From: Sipunculus nudus
Lineage: Eukaryota; Annelida; Sipuncula; Golfingiida; Sipunculidae
NCBI GenBank assembly: GCA_026874595.1
Contig: CM049317.1
Coordinates: 11,318,382 to 11,382,381, forward strand
DNA length: 64,000 nt
Direction: 5' to 3'
Shown here: positions 1-13,119 of the stretch, piece by piece
Position numbering within the stretch: the stretch's first letter is position 1
Layout of the letters: every line of letters starts with the position of its first letter
Program-made: the position numbers and the translations under genes
The notes under the pieces: generated by a model
Databases searched by the model: none
Seen by the model: the letters and a program-made list of their open reading frames with translations, nothing else
What the model was told of the DNA's origin: nothing

Positions 1-361
1 CAGGGCAAGGGATTTGGTTGCATCATCCTAGTCATGTATGAAAGTTCACATGAACATCTACTAGAACACAGCAGTAGAACTTATGACCCCATCACCCTGA
101 TAAATTGTAATTAACTGGTCTAATCAAGCATGGCATCCCCCTCTGATACCCTGCCTTACTAGAGGCATACTGGAGGCTCTAATTACATCATTCCAGGTAG
201 CAGGGCACTCATCAGGAAACCCAAAGGGTCCTGATAATGATATTTCATTGGCCAATGAAACTGTGCAACACAAACATGGTCTCATGCTCATGAAAACTAT
301 ACAGGCCCTTTGAAGACTGCATGATGCCAGCCATTGGTGCCTAAAACCTGCCTTAAACCTG

Positions 362-420
362 TTTTAGGCGGGCAGTTTTAACCAGGTTATAACCTATAGT
401 TAAAACCTTCCCGCCTAAAA
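362..420. repeat. Imperfect inverted repeat (hairpin), ~21-bp arms
   Basis: The arms read TTTTAGGCGGG on the left and CCCGCCTAAAA on the right. Pairing continues inward through AGTTTTAAC and GTTAAAAC, leaving a loop of about 17 bases. No coding frame crosses it. It could be the end of a small inverted-repeat transposon or a palindromic fragment; no target duplication was found. Confidence 0.6.
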
Positions 421-940
421 CTTGCCAACCTTGAACCTGCAATTTAAAATATACACCATAGGAGAGTGTACCATAATGTGACGTGCAGATTTGTTTAACT
501 GGGTGTAGACAAAGTAATGATAATTTGGTATTGTAACGTAGAAAAAGAGAGATGTTCTGAATGCGTTATTGCAGACTGAATCATTTAACAGTTAATCTGG
601 TAGAAAGCCTCCCATTAAAGTATGTGCAGGTTGCTGCGTGTACAAGAGCACTATTTCCCCTTCAGTAAGAAGCGTTTAAACTGATGGCCTAAAGATAGTA
701 TGTCTCAACCCGTGAGCACACAGCAGCTGATTGGCTTTAAAATTTTTCTTTTTGATTTTATATTGATAAGAAAATCCAAAAATTACCCGAGATCCAATCA
801 TAAGTAACACACCATATGCGTTTTATCCAGGAGCTTTATGGATAACAAAAAACAGCTTCAGACAAGAACGCCGCACAGCACCCTTGGGACATGAACTCCT
901 GCGAGGCAACATCGACTTGGCTCTCAGTGAGACAGTGCTC

Positions 941-1753
941 CTAGTGGCGAGCACGGGTGAGACCATGGAGGATGGTGCTTGGTATCAGTGATCGTCTGAT
1001 GGCAATGTGATTGCCCCTGAAGGGAACGCCCGAAAAAGCAGAAAGAACTATTCTCCCAGAGGTTCCGATTTGTACGATGTTGCGGTACCATATAACGACA
1101 AAATCCTCCTGCTTGATCCTACTGCTTGGGGAGGTCATCGCTCATGGTACAGAGAAGGTCATTAGCAAGAAAAGATGAATATCCGAATACTGGCTGCTCC
1201 GAAACGATGGAAAACCATGCGACTGACCTTGCGAAACGGATTTGCCAGACAAAAATCGAACTAGAAAAATAACGGGACAATAGGGCGCATGATTCAGTTT
1301 TTCTTTTAAACATCCAAGAGGAAACACCAAATCTGGTTTAGCAATAACAATATGAAAATTACCTTCCTGCTCGGAGAGAAAAAAAGAGCGTTTGCGAACT
1401 GACTTCATGATAAGGAGTCCACGGTTAGGCATGAGCTGTTCAAGCACCTTAAAAGCAACACCTGCGAGTACCCGGGCCACATCATACAGTAGTTCCTGGA
1501 TGGTGCTGTCCTGGAGAGCAAGTGGGGCTTCTCGATCGTCAGAGACGATGGACATGATAAGTAAATATTTTGTCGACCTGACCACAGAGTTTGAGACTGT
1601 CAAACATGAGGGTCTTCGGGCTATCCTGTCCTTGCTTTGTTGCCTACCCATGCTTATTCGGATCACCAAGTCATGTCGACATGGTTTCCTGTACAGTGGA
1701 GAACGGTTCTGGGTCTGCTGTTGGCAATCTCCATGTAATTTGGCTGGGATCAC
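941..1753 (-). pseudogene. Unidentified open region, possibly a decayed coding segment
   Basis: On the minus strand one frame stays open from 1753 down to 941 apart from a single TGA at 1142-1144. That is about 270 codons in a window where random frames close quickly. The segment is visibly richer in G+C than its flanks. The most protein-like stretch lies in the middle and contains STIQELLYDVARVLAGVAF and then KSVRKRSFFLSEQEGN. I do not recognise a family, a catalytic motif, a signal peptide or a membrane segment. The opposite strand is also open over 1392-1793 but reads as serine-rich and looks like the antisense shadow. It could be one exon, a decayed transposon gene or chance; no splice sites were established. 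Confidence 0.25.
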
Positions 1754-1918
1754 TGTACGCGATATATATGATGGTAGTTACTTAGCCCTGTGATACCTGC
1801 TGACAGATAACTGTGTCGTTGCAGCAAAAAATCGCCCGTTGGTTGTTTACAGCAGCAAAAGCTTATGGCCTGACAATCAGCCTATAGAAAGCAAGTGATG
1901 CTCAAGCCTGCATCTGGT

Positions 1919-3010
1919 TTTTAGCTCTGCTGACTTTCAGTCATGCTGGGCTATAGCGATGGGTCTTTGTCCGTCGTCCTTCCGTCTGTCCGTCCGTCCG
2001 TTAGCAGGGCACAAATCGTAACCGTAGGGGCTAGGGCCATGAACCCTATGCAGTCTTAGAGGTTATAAAAAGATCTCCTTGCAAACCTCAAATTAGGTCA
2101 CTGCGACCTATATTCTTGAAGTTATGGGGTGTGTTTGCACCCCCCAGAAACAACTCTTTGAGACAAAATTTTCATCCCAACCCTTCCATCTTTCACATAC
2201 AGCTCACCTACCAACAGGGGAAGAACCATAATTTTTTTAGGTCAAAAGGTCAAAGATCAAGGTCACAGGAGCCTCTTCTTTGAAAAGCCTGTGGATGCAT
2301 TTTAAGCCAACCCTTTTATCCCAATTCTTTGATCTTTCACATATAGCTCACCTACTAAGTTGGAGAAGAATCCTATAGATTTTGAGGTCACAAGGTCAAA
2401 GGTCAGGGTCACAGGATCCACTTCTTGAAAAGGTTGTGGACACATTTCAAGCTAGACTTTTCATCCCAAACCTTCCAGCACTGATATCGTTTCTCTGCCA
2501 ACAGGGGAAAAGACCTGTTGATTTTGAGGTCAAAGGTCAAGTTCACAGGACCCACTTATTGTATGGAGTCATTTTCAGGCAAACTTTTCAATCTGTACCT
2601 TCCATCTGTCATTGTTGACTGGCCTACCAATATGGGAAGAAGCCTATTGATGTTGAGGTCAAAAAGTCAAAGGTCAAGGTCACAATATTTAATTGTTCTA
2701 AATGCTTGTGAGCATATTTCAAGTGTAACTGTTCAACCCAAACCTTCAGTCTTTCACATATGCTACATCTATGCATCACTCAGTTTGACTCAAACTTCAT
2801 ATTTATGGGTCTTTTTGCTTGAATAAATAACGTATTGATTTTGGGGTCAGTTGGTCAGCAGGTTAAAGGTTGCAGGTCAAAGTTATTCACCAATTGGGTG
2901 CCAAGTAATTACACCAGATTTAAGTGGTTAGTAGTTACCCATCATTTAGAAAAAATCCAGTTGATATATGGGCAAAAGGCCAAGGTCATAGGTCAGGGAT
3001 GTTCACAATT
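1919..3010. repeat. GGTCA-rich tandem array of a dispersed repeat family
   Basis: It begins with TTTAGCTCTGCTGACTTTCA and TTTGTCCGTCGTCC, the reverse complement of the repeat tail seen at 58.37-58.44 kb. Then follow about five diverged units of roughly 120-145 bp. Each carries CCTTCCATCTTTCACATA-like sequence and a cluster of AGGTCA repeats (for example near 2241, 2390, 2527 and 2657). Short open frames inside it are composition artefacts. Confidence 0.65.
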
Positions 3011-3119
3011 ACTGATTTTATAGACCATCTCTATTTTTCTTGTATATATAACAATCCCACTCCAGCTGGTACATCTCCCTGTGTGGCTGTAATTGTGAGT
3101 GACACTGGTGAGATATGAC

Positions 3120-5147
3120 TCCCTTTTGTATCAGCCTATTAAGTGATAAGGCTCGGTGATAAGTACCTCGTTACTTCATAACAAAAACACTGTTGTCAGA
3201 ATGCTTCAGCCAGGCATTAAGACTATGAGAGTATAGTATTAAGGTTTAGCTACTGATTTATAAGATGATGGGAACATTTTGCAGTTTATTTTATGGCATT
3301 CTAGCGATAAACTTAGTTTCCTAGATATCTGAATATTTTTATATATATCACCACATATAAAAGCAAGTGTTTGTTCTCATAATATGTGGATGTGTACCTT
3401 GATTTAGGATGGCTTTTTATTTTATTTCAAGACTCTTAGTCATGCTTTCTGCATTTCTTTTCTTTCAGGTTTGGCAGTTTACCTACCCTGCTGACCCCAT
3501 TGAAAAGCAGAGTGATAATAAAAAATATTGCACTTTTTACAATTGCATATCTATAAATCTGATATGAGGGCCTGGACATGCCTTTTGAATTATTTTGGGC
3601 ATTCATTTCTGGATAATTTACCCAAAGTTTGGTGTCTTATTGGAGAATGTGGGATATCAAATGTCATACTTGTCAGAAATCCATTATGTCTGCCAGTTAG
3701 CCACCTTAGAAATTCTTTCTTCAGTGCAGTTTCAGTAATTTTTCTTTAATGTTTGGTCCGATTTAGAGAATGTTTGTTGTCTGATTTCAGATTTGTTAGA
3801 AGTCCAATATGGCCACCAGGCAACCATCTTTTAATTCCTTTTGATCATATTATCTCAAGAACAGTTAAAGTGAATGCAGTTGGATGTATATTTATGTAAT
3901 CTTGTAAAGGACTGGGTCAAATATTTCTGAATAATTATTACCATCATTTATAAAAGTGTAGTACAGTTGGCTTGTATTGAATAAAAATTCATACAGAAGC
4001 ACCTGTTTCTCAATAATTCTTGCATGTATTTCCTTGATTTTTGCTATATATTTTGATCTTATATTTGCCCTTTGTGGTGTTCCTTTTGAGACTGACAGGT
4101 TTCAAGCAAGCTGTTGGAATAGTTCCTTATAGCTTAACAATCATGCATTTTCCTCAGACCATCAATTCACTGTGTTTTAACCAGACATAGGTGATATATA
4201 TTTCTGTTGTCATAGAAAATTTTCAACAAATTGGCAAATTGGTTCTTCAAAATTTGACTGGAAGTTGTGAATCTCAGTCCATGATGTCACAGGTCATGCT
4301 TGGCAGCTGAGGGTCATGACCCAAGGGTCACTTGTTCTTCATTAACCTTTTGATATCGCCGGTACACTGAACGACGTGGAGAGGTTAATATCATTTAAGA
4401 TCTGTCTGTCCTTAATCTGCAGCAAGGATCTCCAGCAGTTCACAGCTGTATTATACAGCAGATACTTTCAGGCAGATACTTCAAACCACATTTGAGTAAT
4501 GTGCATGGATGCATCATCCTAAGTAAAATTGTAGGTGGCGCCACAAGTTTTGTATATAACAAAGCTATCCGAGATGTTTACGTATGCCCGATTTCAGGCT
4601 GATATATTCTCCTGACAAATAAGAAGGAATATTTACTGTGCAAAAATTATTGAACGTGGCGCAAACAGTCTTATATATGACGTCGCGCCATAGCACAAGC
4701 TCACAGGGTCTCTAAAAAGGGTCAGTGGAATAAATGAATACAAAAATGTCCTAATTATAGCATCTGCAATATCTGCACAGATGGTCATTACAAAACGCAA
4801 GCAACAAGTCCAGCAATAGAATCTCAGTGGGCGATGGAGGAGAGAGATAAGCCATTTGTGATGATCAATATGTGTGTATGATCTAAAACCAACAGTGCAT
4901 GGTATATTTAAAACACATATGGTATATTTTTCTTCTTTAATATTGTCTCGTAAAGAAACAGGCATGTCCAGTGCACTAAAAAATGTAATTATGGATTGCG
5001 CATAACGTGTCAAATATGTCATAAACCTGCATTGCTTGTTTATAGCAATTATATATAGTTATATTTCCCAGGGAAGCGATCTTCGGTTCGCCTAGAGCCC
5101 ATGCGTAAACCTGGAGGGCCATTTGCCATTTCTGGAGTGATTCAACA
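3120..5147. other. Non-coding stretch
   Basis: AT-rich sequence without a credible coding region. At 4534-4690 there is one unit of the GGTGGCGCCAC repeat, closely similar to the units at 48.54-48.80 kb: the same TGCAAAAATTATTG and CAGGCTGATATAT segments follow the palindrome. Nothing else is supportable. Confidence 0.5.
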
Positions 5148-5156
5148 ACGGCGAAT
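5148..5156. repeat. Left 9-bp target site duplication of the MULE element
   Basis: ACGGCGAAT directly abuts the left inverted arm. An identical copy abuts the right arm at 7960-7968. Confidence 0.85.
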
Positions 5157-5890
5157 GGGAGGGTATAATTCGCTGATCAGCGCGCTGATCAGCCACCAAT
5201 CAATTAAAGCATTAATTTGCGGTAAATTATCTCCCATATAGCAACCTCCGCCTATTTTGTGATAAAATATGATTAATGGACACCTTTTCTATCGGTATTA
5301 CATATTTACAAACATATGCATATATTTTTATTGTGTTCATAATTATACATGAAACGCAAGTTACCTGCCAGTGACTATTTCGCTGATCAGCGGCGCTGAT
5401 CATGAACCTTTCAATCCAAGCATTTATTTTAGACAAATAAGCCCCATATAACAACCTTCGACTATTATGTGATTAAATGTGATTATAATATATATATTCT
5501 TTAAGTGTTTCATATTCACAAACAACGAAAACACTTTTAATGTGTTACTTATGATGCATGAAACCTTTCTACCACCTATTTCGCTGATCAGCAAACTGCG
5601 CAATCGCTTGACGCTGATATAGTGCTCATCGGCAATTATTTACGTACTTCTTGACTATGATTTCTATCATCTGTGATTCTCTATAATGGTTATATTGAAG
5701 ATTCTCAGTTGTTTTACTTATACCATGTGAAACCGAGGGACCGCCAATGCATCGCTCATATCAGGCTACTTCATATACAACTTTAAAATATCAGTGCCCC
5801 ACCGACCACTCGGAGATATTAGCTAACAGTAGGGGGCATTGCAGTAATTTGTTGTCAGGTGTTCACTGGCCAGGTGACTGAAGTGAGATA
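5157..5890 (+). repeat. MULE left terminal inverted repeat
   Basis: It is the reverse complement of 7405-7959 through several long blocks, including GCTAACAGTAGGGGGC near the inner edge and AACTGCGCAATCGCTTGACG in the middle. It contains CTGATCAGCG palindromes at about 5173, 5381 and 5580, and a ~211-bp tandem duplication not present in the right arm. Confidence 0.8.
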
Positions 5891-7404
5891 AATAGGTGAG
5901 ATATACACTTAGTATGAATGTATACAAAATTTGAATTTATCAAAAATAAAAAATGTTAAATGTATATAGCCATAATAAAAGACTGATTATCCTCTTATTT
6001 TTATTAAAAACTGTACGTTTAGCCTAAGGATTCTTTCACTCTTCATCCCTCTTATATTTCCTTTTTTTGCATTTAACAAGTTGGTCGCCAGAATCTTTTT
6101 TCAAAACCGTTATATAGATGATCTGATCGATTTTAACTCGTTGTTGATAGATTACTCCTGTTTTAATCCCACATATATATTTTATATTTTATATATATAT
6201 AATATATATATGTATATATATATATATATATATATAAAATAATAAATATACATATATATATATGTTGAAGTAACGTCAAAGAATAACTCCAAAAAAATAT
6301 TATAGGTATTTATTTTTTTTTTTCATTTTATAAGAGGACATTTCCACTATTTTGTAAAAATGTCCGCATATCTATTGCTTTAACATCGTTACTTATATAT
6401 TTCAAAAAATGATTATCAACATAAATATACTGAGTACTAGAAAGGTTGAAGGAGTAATTACTTTCAATTACAATACTATAATAAATCATCACCGTTTCTT
6501 TTTTTAACTTTTAAGGGTAGTGAATGTCGATAAACGGTGTTAAAACAATAAGGTAACAGGATGGATGTACAATGGCATTGTTATTCAAAACTTCATCGTT
6601 TTTATAGGGTGTTAGCCTGTTAGGTATTATAAAATATTAAACTTTTAAAATATTTATTATAAAAGAAGTCTGCATGCTTTAAGTAATAAATTTGCCAATG
6701 ATTTCATTTATTTTAATTCAACACAGTTCTTCTTCTTTAACACCGTTATATGTTGAAATAGGCATAATTTCAAGAAATAAATAAATGACTTAGAAACATA
6801 TTAGAAAATGATTTTATCGCCAACATTTTGATTGACCGAGGAAGATTGCTATAAATTTCCCTTCTATTTGTTGCATTATACCTTCTGTGGGTTGCAGTTT
6901 TATTTTGTATTAGGATATAATCGGAACACATTAAAATTAAAAATATGCAGTTTACAAGGTTAAAATATATTTTTATTATACAATACATCGTACAAGTGAA
7001 CCTTCAATATTTTTTCTGAATAAATTATGCGGGACCGCGCAAGTCACAGTGTTGAAATTGATGATACACTTATAGGGCATTAAATTAGCCGAAACTATAA
7101 TTCAACATGAAAGTACCTGCTCTGCTAAAAGAAATTTCATATACTAGTAGTTTACATTTTTATTGCCACAATAGACTCCATAAAATAAATATTAAAACGT
7201 TATTTTTCGTTGTCTTACCAGTTCCTATAAAGGCCTCCTTTTAAATCAATTTTGTTAAATATTAACAATATTACCGATTGCAAAAAAATCCACAGTCCAT
7301 AATATTTTGCTGTTGGTTCATTAGTGGCATTTTCACTTAAATATATGTGCAAGATATTGTTAATAAATTAAAATTTTTAAATTCATTCAAACTTAGTTTT
7401 AATC

Positions 7405-7959
7405 TCAGCTACTTTTATCACCTGGCCGGTGAAAATCTACCAGCAAATTACTGCAGCGCCCCCTACTGTTAGCTAATGTCTCCTGTGGGGAACGGATTTT
7501 TGTAAATTGTATGTCATTGTGGTACGATGTTTAGACAGTCATTCGGTTTTCACAGGAAATAATAAAGTAAAACAACTGAGAGGCTTATGTGTTACCATTA
7601 TAGAGAATCACAGATGACAGGTATCATAGTCATAAATACGTAAGTCATTGCCGATGAGCACTATATCAGCGTCAAGCGATTGCGCAGTTTGCTGATCAGC
7701 GAAATAGGTGGTGGAAAGGTTTCATGCATAATAAGTAACACATTAAAAGTGTTTTCGTTGTTTGTGAATATGAAACACTTATAGAATATGTATCTTTAAA
7801 TCATATTTAATCACACGATAGTCGGAGGTTGCTATATTGGAGATAATTCAATTGCCCAAAATAAATGCTTTAATTGAAAGGTGGCTGATCAGCGCGCTGA
7901 TCAGCGTTTTATACTGCAGACCACTGATCAGCGCGCTGATCAGCGAATTATTCCCTCCC
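7405..7959 (-). repeat. MULE right terminal inverted repeat
   Basis: Inverted partner of the left arm. The outermost part carries two stacked copies of CTGATCAGCGCGCTGATCAG separated by about 20 bases, where the left arm has one. Confidence 0.8.
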
Positions 7960-7968
7960 ACGGCGAAT
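7960..7968. repeat. Right 9-bp target site duplication of the MULE element
   Basis: ACGGCGAAT, identical to 5148-5156. Removing one copy and the element joins CAACA to CAGCAG as the inferred empty site. Confidence 0.85.
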
Positions 7969-8089
7969 CAGCAGACTCGTTGCAGGCTTCACTGGTTATC
8001 CAATCCTGAACCCACAACCGGCCTCCAACTTCTGCGACGTCCCCCTTTCACATCGACAAGGCGACTTTATACTTTTTCCTAAGGATTAT

Positions 8090-9560
8090 ATATATACTAT
8101 ATCATATAATATGTCATAGCATAATTGTTCGGACTTTTAATAGGGACTCGCTAGAAGGCATCTTTATAAATATATTACCAGTCGGATGAATCACTTTGTA
8201 TGTTTACCTTGAAGATTGGAGAGGCAGTCAACTGTTGGCGGGATCGCAGCACGTTGCAGCGAATGTTGATACAACTCAGGTCATTTCGTGATCAAGTCAT
8301 TTCGCACTTGACTTCGGCCCGGTTCGGTTGAGCCAGGTTGAAACACTCTCTACAATCGACCTTTGACCTTACTGTAAGGGAATAGCCGTGACGTCGCGTG
8401 AATGAGGTTGAAACGCCGTGAACAGACCCTCCTTCATAGTCGGAACCAAGTGATGACCAAGGGAACAGTGTCTTTAAATTTAATTGGCTGTTAGAAATAA
8501 TTAATATCTGAATAATTCCATTAATCACCATGAGACTCGCTAACCAGAGTAAACAGGCTGCATGTTATTGTAAAATGTTCCGGTTTGACTAGAGATCGCC
8601 TGTAGTGCAGTTCTAAGTGTGTTAAATATCAGTTAGGCTACGGTGTAGCCGGCTGAACCCTGAAAGCTGTGCAATGTGTCCAGGAGGTCACATTCAAGAC
8701 AGTTCTGCTACTAAATCGGGTACTGTAAACTAAGGATCAAGTGTCACATGCAGTGTCCAGCATCCTGTACAGCACGGCTGATCCACATTTGGTAGGAACC
8801 AATCACAGTACAGTTAACATTAAGTCATGAGTTGGTATCAAAACGGCGTGCTTTTTTGCCGTTTGTCAAGGTCATGGCCATAGATTTGTTGTTCCTTTTT
8901 GTTACTATATTATGTATATTATATTAATTGTAATTAATACTTGTTGTTTACAAGAATCCTATAAGATTCACCGGTTTTTTAGAATTTCTAATCTTAGAGG
9001 AAATATCTAAATATACATCAGGTAATTTTTTATCACATTAATGGCTGTTAAATTGGAACCCGCTGAAACGTACGTTTTGTATATTAATTTTTATTATTAC
9101 TATATTAGGTTTCCACTGACAGGAAGACCCCATTTAAACTTGCAACCCACTTTGAACCATGGTGGCGGGTCACTGAGCTGGTAAACACAGGCAGTCCTGA
9201 TTCTGTTCATCGAACCTGTTTATCTATCATCTAAATTTTTACATTTAAGAGAATAAAATGAGAAATACTGAAAGAAGTTAGAGACCATAAAAAAACACCA
9301 ATGGTTGCATGGTGCCAAATATATGGCTACTGAGTTCACAGTTCATTTTTCAGGGACAATGCTCCGAGAAAGCGCTAGGACCTCTGTTATTTACAAAGGT
9401 CCAAAAGGTGATTCCCAATAGATCACTTGTCAATCAAACAGTGGGCGATAGCGCAAAAACGGTGCGTTCCACAATTTATAGGACGGGGTTAGTTGATAGC
9501 ATTTTAAATGTGCTTTCAAATGATGTATAGTTTATATATATTTTACCGTCGAAGGGTGAT
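8090..9560. other. Non-coding stretch with one dispersed-repeat fragment
   Basis: No convincing gene. At about 8775-8815 a block containing TTTGGTAGGAACCAATCA matches the reverse complement of 39,588-39,620 almost exactly, so it is a fragment of the same repeat family. At 9352 TTTTTCAG is followed by a short open stretch, but no exon could be defended. Confidence 0.4.
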
Positions 9561-9575
9561 GTACAGACCGGTTCA

Positions 9576-9614
<39 letters not shown>

Positions 9615-10330
9615 CTTTTAATAACATTATAATTATTATTTATAATATAAATATTATTGTTACGGATAATCACTAATAATTAATAATATAAATAATCACT
9701 ATTATAATGGCTATTAATATTTATTATTATTAATTACTATATTAATTTCTAGTAATATTTTCATTAATCTTTATATAAACAACCAATCCTACTAATAATG
9801 TAATTTTATTATTATTAACTATTAAATAATAATAATAATAATAATAATAGTATTAATATAAATAATAAAAATATTGAAAATTATATAAAAACTATTACTA
9901 CTATTGCTAGTAATAATAATACTACTGACAGTTCCGGAATGGACTACTGCTACTACTTCTGCTACTAGTAAAAAAAGATAATAAAAATAAAAATAATAAT
10001 TATTTCAATTATAATTGTAATAGAAATAATAATAATACCAATACTAATACTATAATTACGAGTACTCCGAATTAAACTATTGCTAAGCCAGTCATAATTA
10101 TATTGCTACTGCAAAAAAGAAAAATCCGACGAATTTTAGTAATAATTATAATTATTATAAAAAAGTAATAATAATTATAATACTTATTATTATTAGTATT
10201 TAATTTTATAAAAATATTATCAAATAATTAAAACACTACTAACAATTATACTAACTACTGTTTATATATTTTTCCATTCAATATTAATAATAATATTATT
10301 ATAATTCAAAGTATTGTTATTATTATTTCA

Positions 10331-10362
<32 letters not shown>

Positions 10363-10572
10363 GATTATTATACTAAATGATAATTTTATTTTCAATATTG
10401 ATAACACTATAAAATTTTATTAATATAATTAATATAATGATTACTTTTATTTGTTTTAATTATTGCTGTTGATGATAATTATTATTATTGATATTATTAT
10501 GATTATTATTATTATTAGTATCATTTTTATAAATTTTATTAATGTTATTAATTTTAACATTTTCTTATTTTG

Positions 10573-10617
<45 letters not shown>

Positions 10618-10830
10618 TTATCTTATTAATATTATAATATGAATATTGTATTTAATTATATTATATTTAATGTTTACTATTATTATTAGTAGTAGTAGTA
10701 GTTGTAGTAGTATTAGTTGTAGTATTAGTATTATCTATATTATTATAAGTAGTTATATTATTATCAAAATTATTATTATTATTATTATTAATATTTAAAA
10801 TATTTGTATTAATATTATTATACTTATAAT

Positions 10831-10908
<78 letters not shown>

Positions 10909-11035
10909 AATTATTGTAATTGTTCTCAATATGATTATTAAATAATCCTACTGCCACTACTATTATCACTACGATAACTAATACTACTACTTAAAACTAT
11001 TACTACTACAAATATTAATACTACTAATAAAAACT
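9576..11035. repeat. AAT/ATT-rich trinucleotide microsatellite domain
   Basis: About 1.4 kb of interrupted (ATT)n and (AAT)n with ACT and AGT variants. The strand bias switches from ATT-rich to AAT-rich several times. The long asparagine/tyrosine frames read from it are artefacts. Confidence 0.9.
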
Positions 11036-11159
11036 AGATGACCTGAGGTCACGCGCTTGCCGGAATTGATGTAAAGTTAGTCAGATGAACGAGCAGTGTC
11101 AAAGTGAAAGAAAATAATCCATAGTTTGTGAAGAAAGAACCAATTTTAACAAAGTTCTA

Positions 11160-13080
11160 AAGAAAATAAGATTTTGATATATTTTGATCACCTTGACCTT
11201 GACCTTTGACTTATTTGAATAATAAACATAGGACTTCCAGATATCATCACGATATATGACAAGTGTAATTTACAAAACGATTCCTGCAAAACTGTGGCCA
11301 GTAGAATGCTACATGTGAGACGCAAGAACCAGGAAGCAGGCGAAATTGAGGACAACTGACAAACAGACAAACATACTGAGAAACTGACCCAAGATTGAGA
11401 ACAGATGACTTAATCATGTTATGAAGAAACCTCAGAGGAAGATAATAAGCTATAGTTTATGTAAATGAGGTTAACAGTTTTGGAGATATGGCCAAACAAT
11501 GATATGTTGTGCAAGTTTGAGTGCACCCCCCTAGCGGCCAATTCTGGAAAATAAAAAATCGGTTTCGAGATATTAGTGTAAGACATAAGATGTAATAGTT
11601 TCAAAAGGATTCTTTCAAAACTGTGGCCTGTAGAATGCTATATGTGAGACGCAAGAATCGGCTAGCAAGCGAATTTGAGGACAACTGAGAAACAGACGGA
11701 CACATAGACAAAGTGACTCAAGATTGAGACCAGATGACTTAACCAGGTTATGCAAAAGACTCAGAGGAAGAACATAAGCTATAGTTTATGTAATCGAGGC
11801 TTTGGGTTTTAGAGATATGGCCAATATAATGATATGTGTGTGAGGGTCATGTGCACCGCCCCCTAGCGGCCAATTCTGGAAAATGAAAAATCGGTTTCGA
11901 GATATTAGTGTAAGACATAAGATGTAACAGTTTTAAAAGGATTCTTTCAAAACTGTGGCCTGTAGAATGCTATATGTGAGACGCAAAAACCGGCAAGTAA
12001 GCGGATTTGAGGACAACTGAGAAACAGACGGACACACAGACGAAGTGACTCAAGATTGAGACCAAATGAATACACCAGGTTTTTGGAAAGACCCAGAGGA
12101 AGAAAATAAGCTATAGTTTATGTAAATGAGGTTTATAGTTTTGGAGATATGGCCAAAAAATGATATGTTGTGCAAGTTTGAGTGCACCGCCCCCTAGCGG
12201 CCAATTCTGGAAAATGAAAAATCGGTTTCGAGATATTAGTGTAAGACATAAGATGTAATAGTTTTAAAAGGATTCTTTCAAAACTGTGGCCTGTAGAATG
12301 CTATATGTGAGACGCAAGAACCGGCAAGCAAGCGGATTTGAGGACAACTGAGAAACAGACGGACACACAGACAAAGTGACACAAGATTGAGACCAGATGT
12401 ATAAACGAGTTCATGAAGAAGACTTAGAGGAAAAAAATAAACTATAGTTTTTGTAATTGAGGCTTATAATTTTGGAGATATTGCCAAAACATGATATGTT
12501 GGAGAGGTTTGCACCCATCGCCCCCTAGCGGCCGAATTCAAAAAATGAAAAATTGATTTCGAGATAATAGTGTAGGACTTACGATATGTCAGTTTCAAAA
12601 AGATTCCTGCAAAACTGTGGCCTCCAGGGCAAGATTACTGAAATCTCGAAATATGTCGTTTGACGAGATATTATACGAGATATTGAGAGACTCTTAATAG
12701 AATCATATAGTACTCGGTGAATGCTACCTGAAGCAAAAAACTAGACCTCTGTAGCTTTAAAACTGACAAATTTAGAAAAATATCTGCAGTTTTCCCCCAA
12801 AAATGTGTTACCATGGTTACCCTGGAATAACGATCGAAATGAGCTACTGTTGAAGTAGATACGACCAATATTAACACAGATATGAACAAAAAACCGTTTT
12901 GTATACTTTTGATGACCTTGACCTTGACATTTGACCTATAATGCCCAAAAACAAGAGGCTTCCAGGACTTTAGCTTGTCTACCAGCTGTATAAGTTTGAA
13001 AGCAATTGCTGGAAAATTGTGGCCTGTAGAGAGTACACAGACAGACAGACAAACAGACAAACAGACATCCGCGACTGACC
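11160..13080. repeat. Tandem array, ~331-bp unit
   Basis: The segment CCCCTAGCGGCC recurs at about 11,528, 11,860, 12,191 and 12,522. AACTGTGGCCTGTAGAATGC recurs with the same spacing, so the unit is about 331 bp and there are about four units plus diverged ends. The outer ends at about 11,190 and 12,912 carry CCTTGACCTTGAC. The units contain no conserved open frame. Confidence 0.8.
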
Positions 13081-13119
13081 AACCTGCTTGCAGAAATCGA
13101 AGATTTCCGGCAAGCAATA

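Larger units (their letters stand above)
5157..7959. mobile_element. Non-autonomous Mutator-like (MULE) DNA transposon
   Basis: A 2.8-kb element begins GGGAGGG and ends CCCTCCC, with long terminal inverted arms (about 5157-5890 and 7405-7959). It is flanked by a perfect 9-bp duplication, ACGGCGAAT. Long inverted arms with 8-9-bp target duplications are the signature of the Mutator superfamily (established knowledge); family membership here is inferred from structure only. Each arm stacks CGCTGATCAGCG palindromes. The left arm carries two diverged ~211-bp units where the right arm has one; the right arm has an extra ~47-bp insertion with another palindrome pair. The 1.5-kb interior is AT-rich and has no transposase-like frame, so it would need a transposase in trans. 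Confidence 0.8.

Noticed and set aside
1392-1793. 133-codon plus-strand frame
   Set aside because: Serine/arginine-biased antisense of the longer and more protein-like minus-strand frame; no motif.
9309-9530. 73-codon frame behind an acceptor-like TTTTTCAG
   Set aside because: No family, no matching donor or second exon; too weak to call.
10667-10969. Open frame rich in Asn and Tyr
   Set aside because: It is the direct reading of an AAT/ATT microsatellite with no other content.
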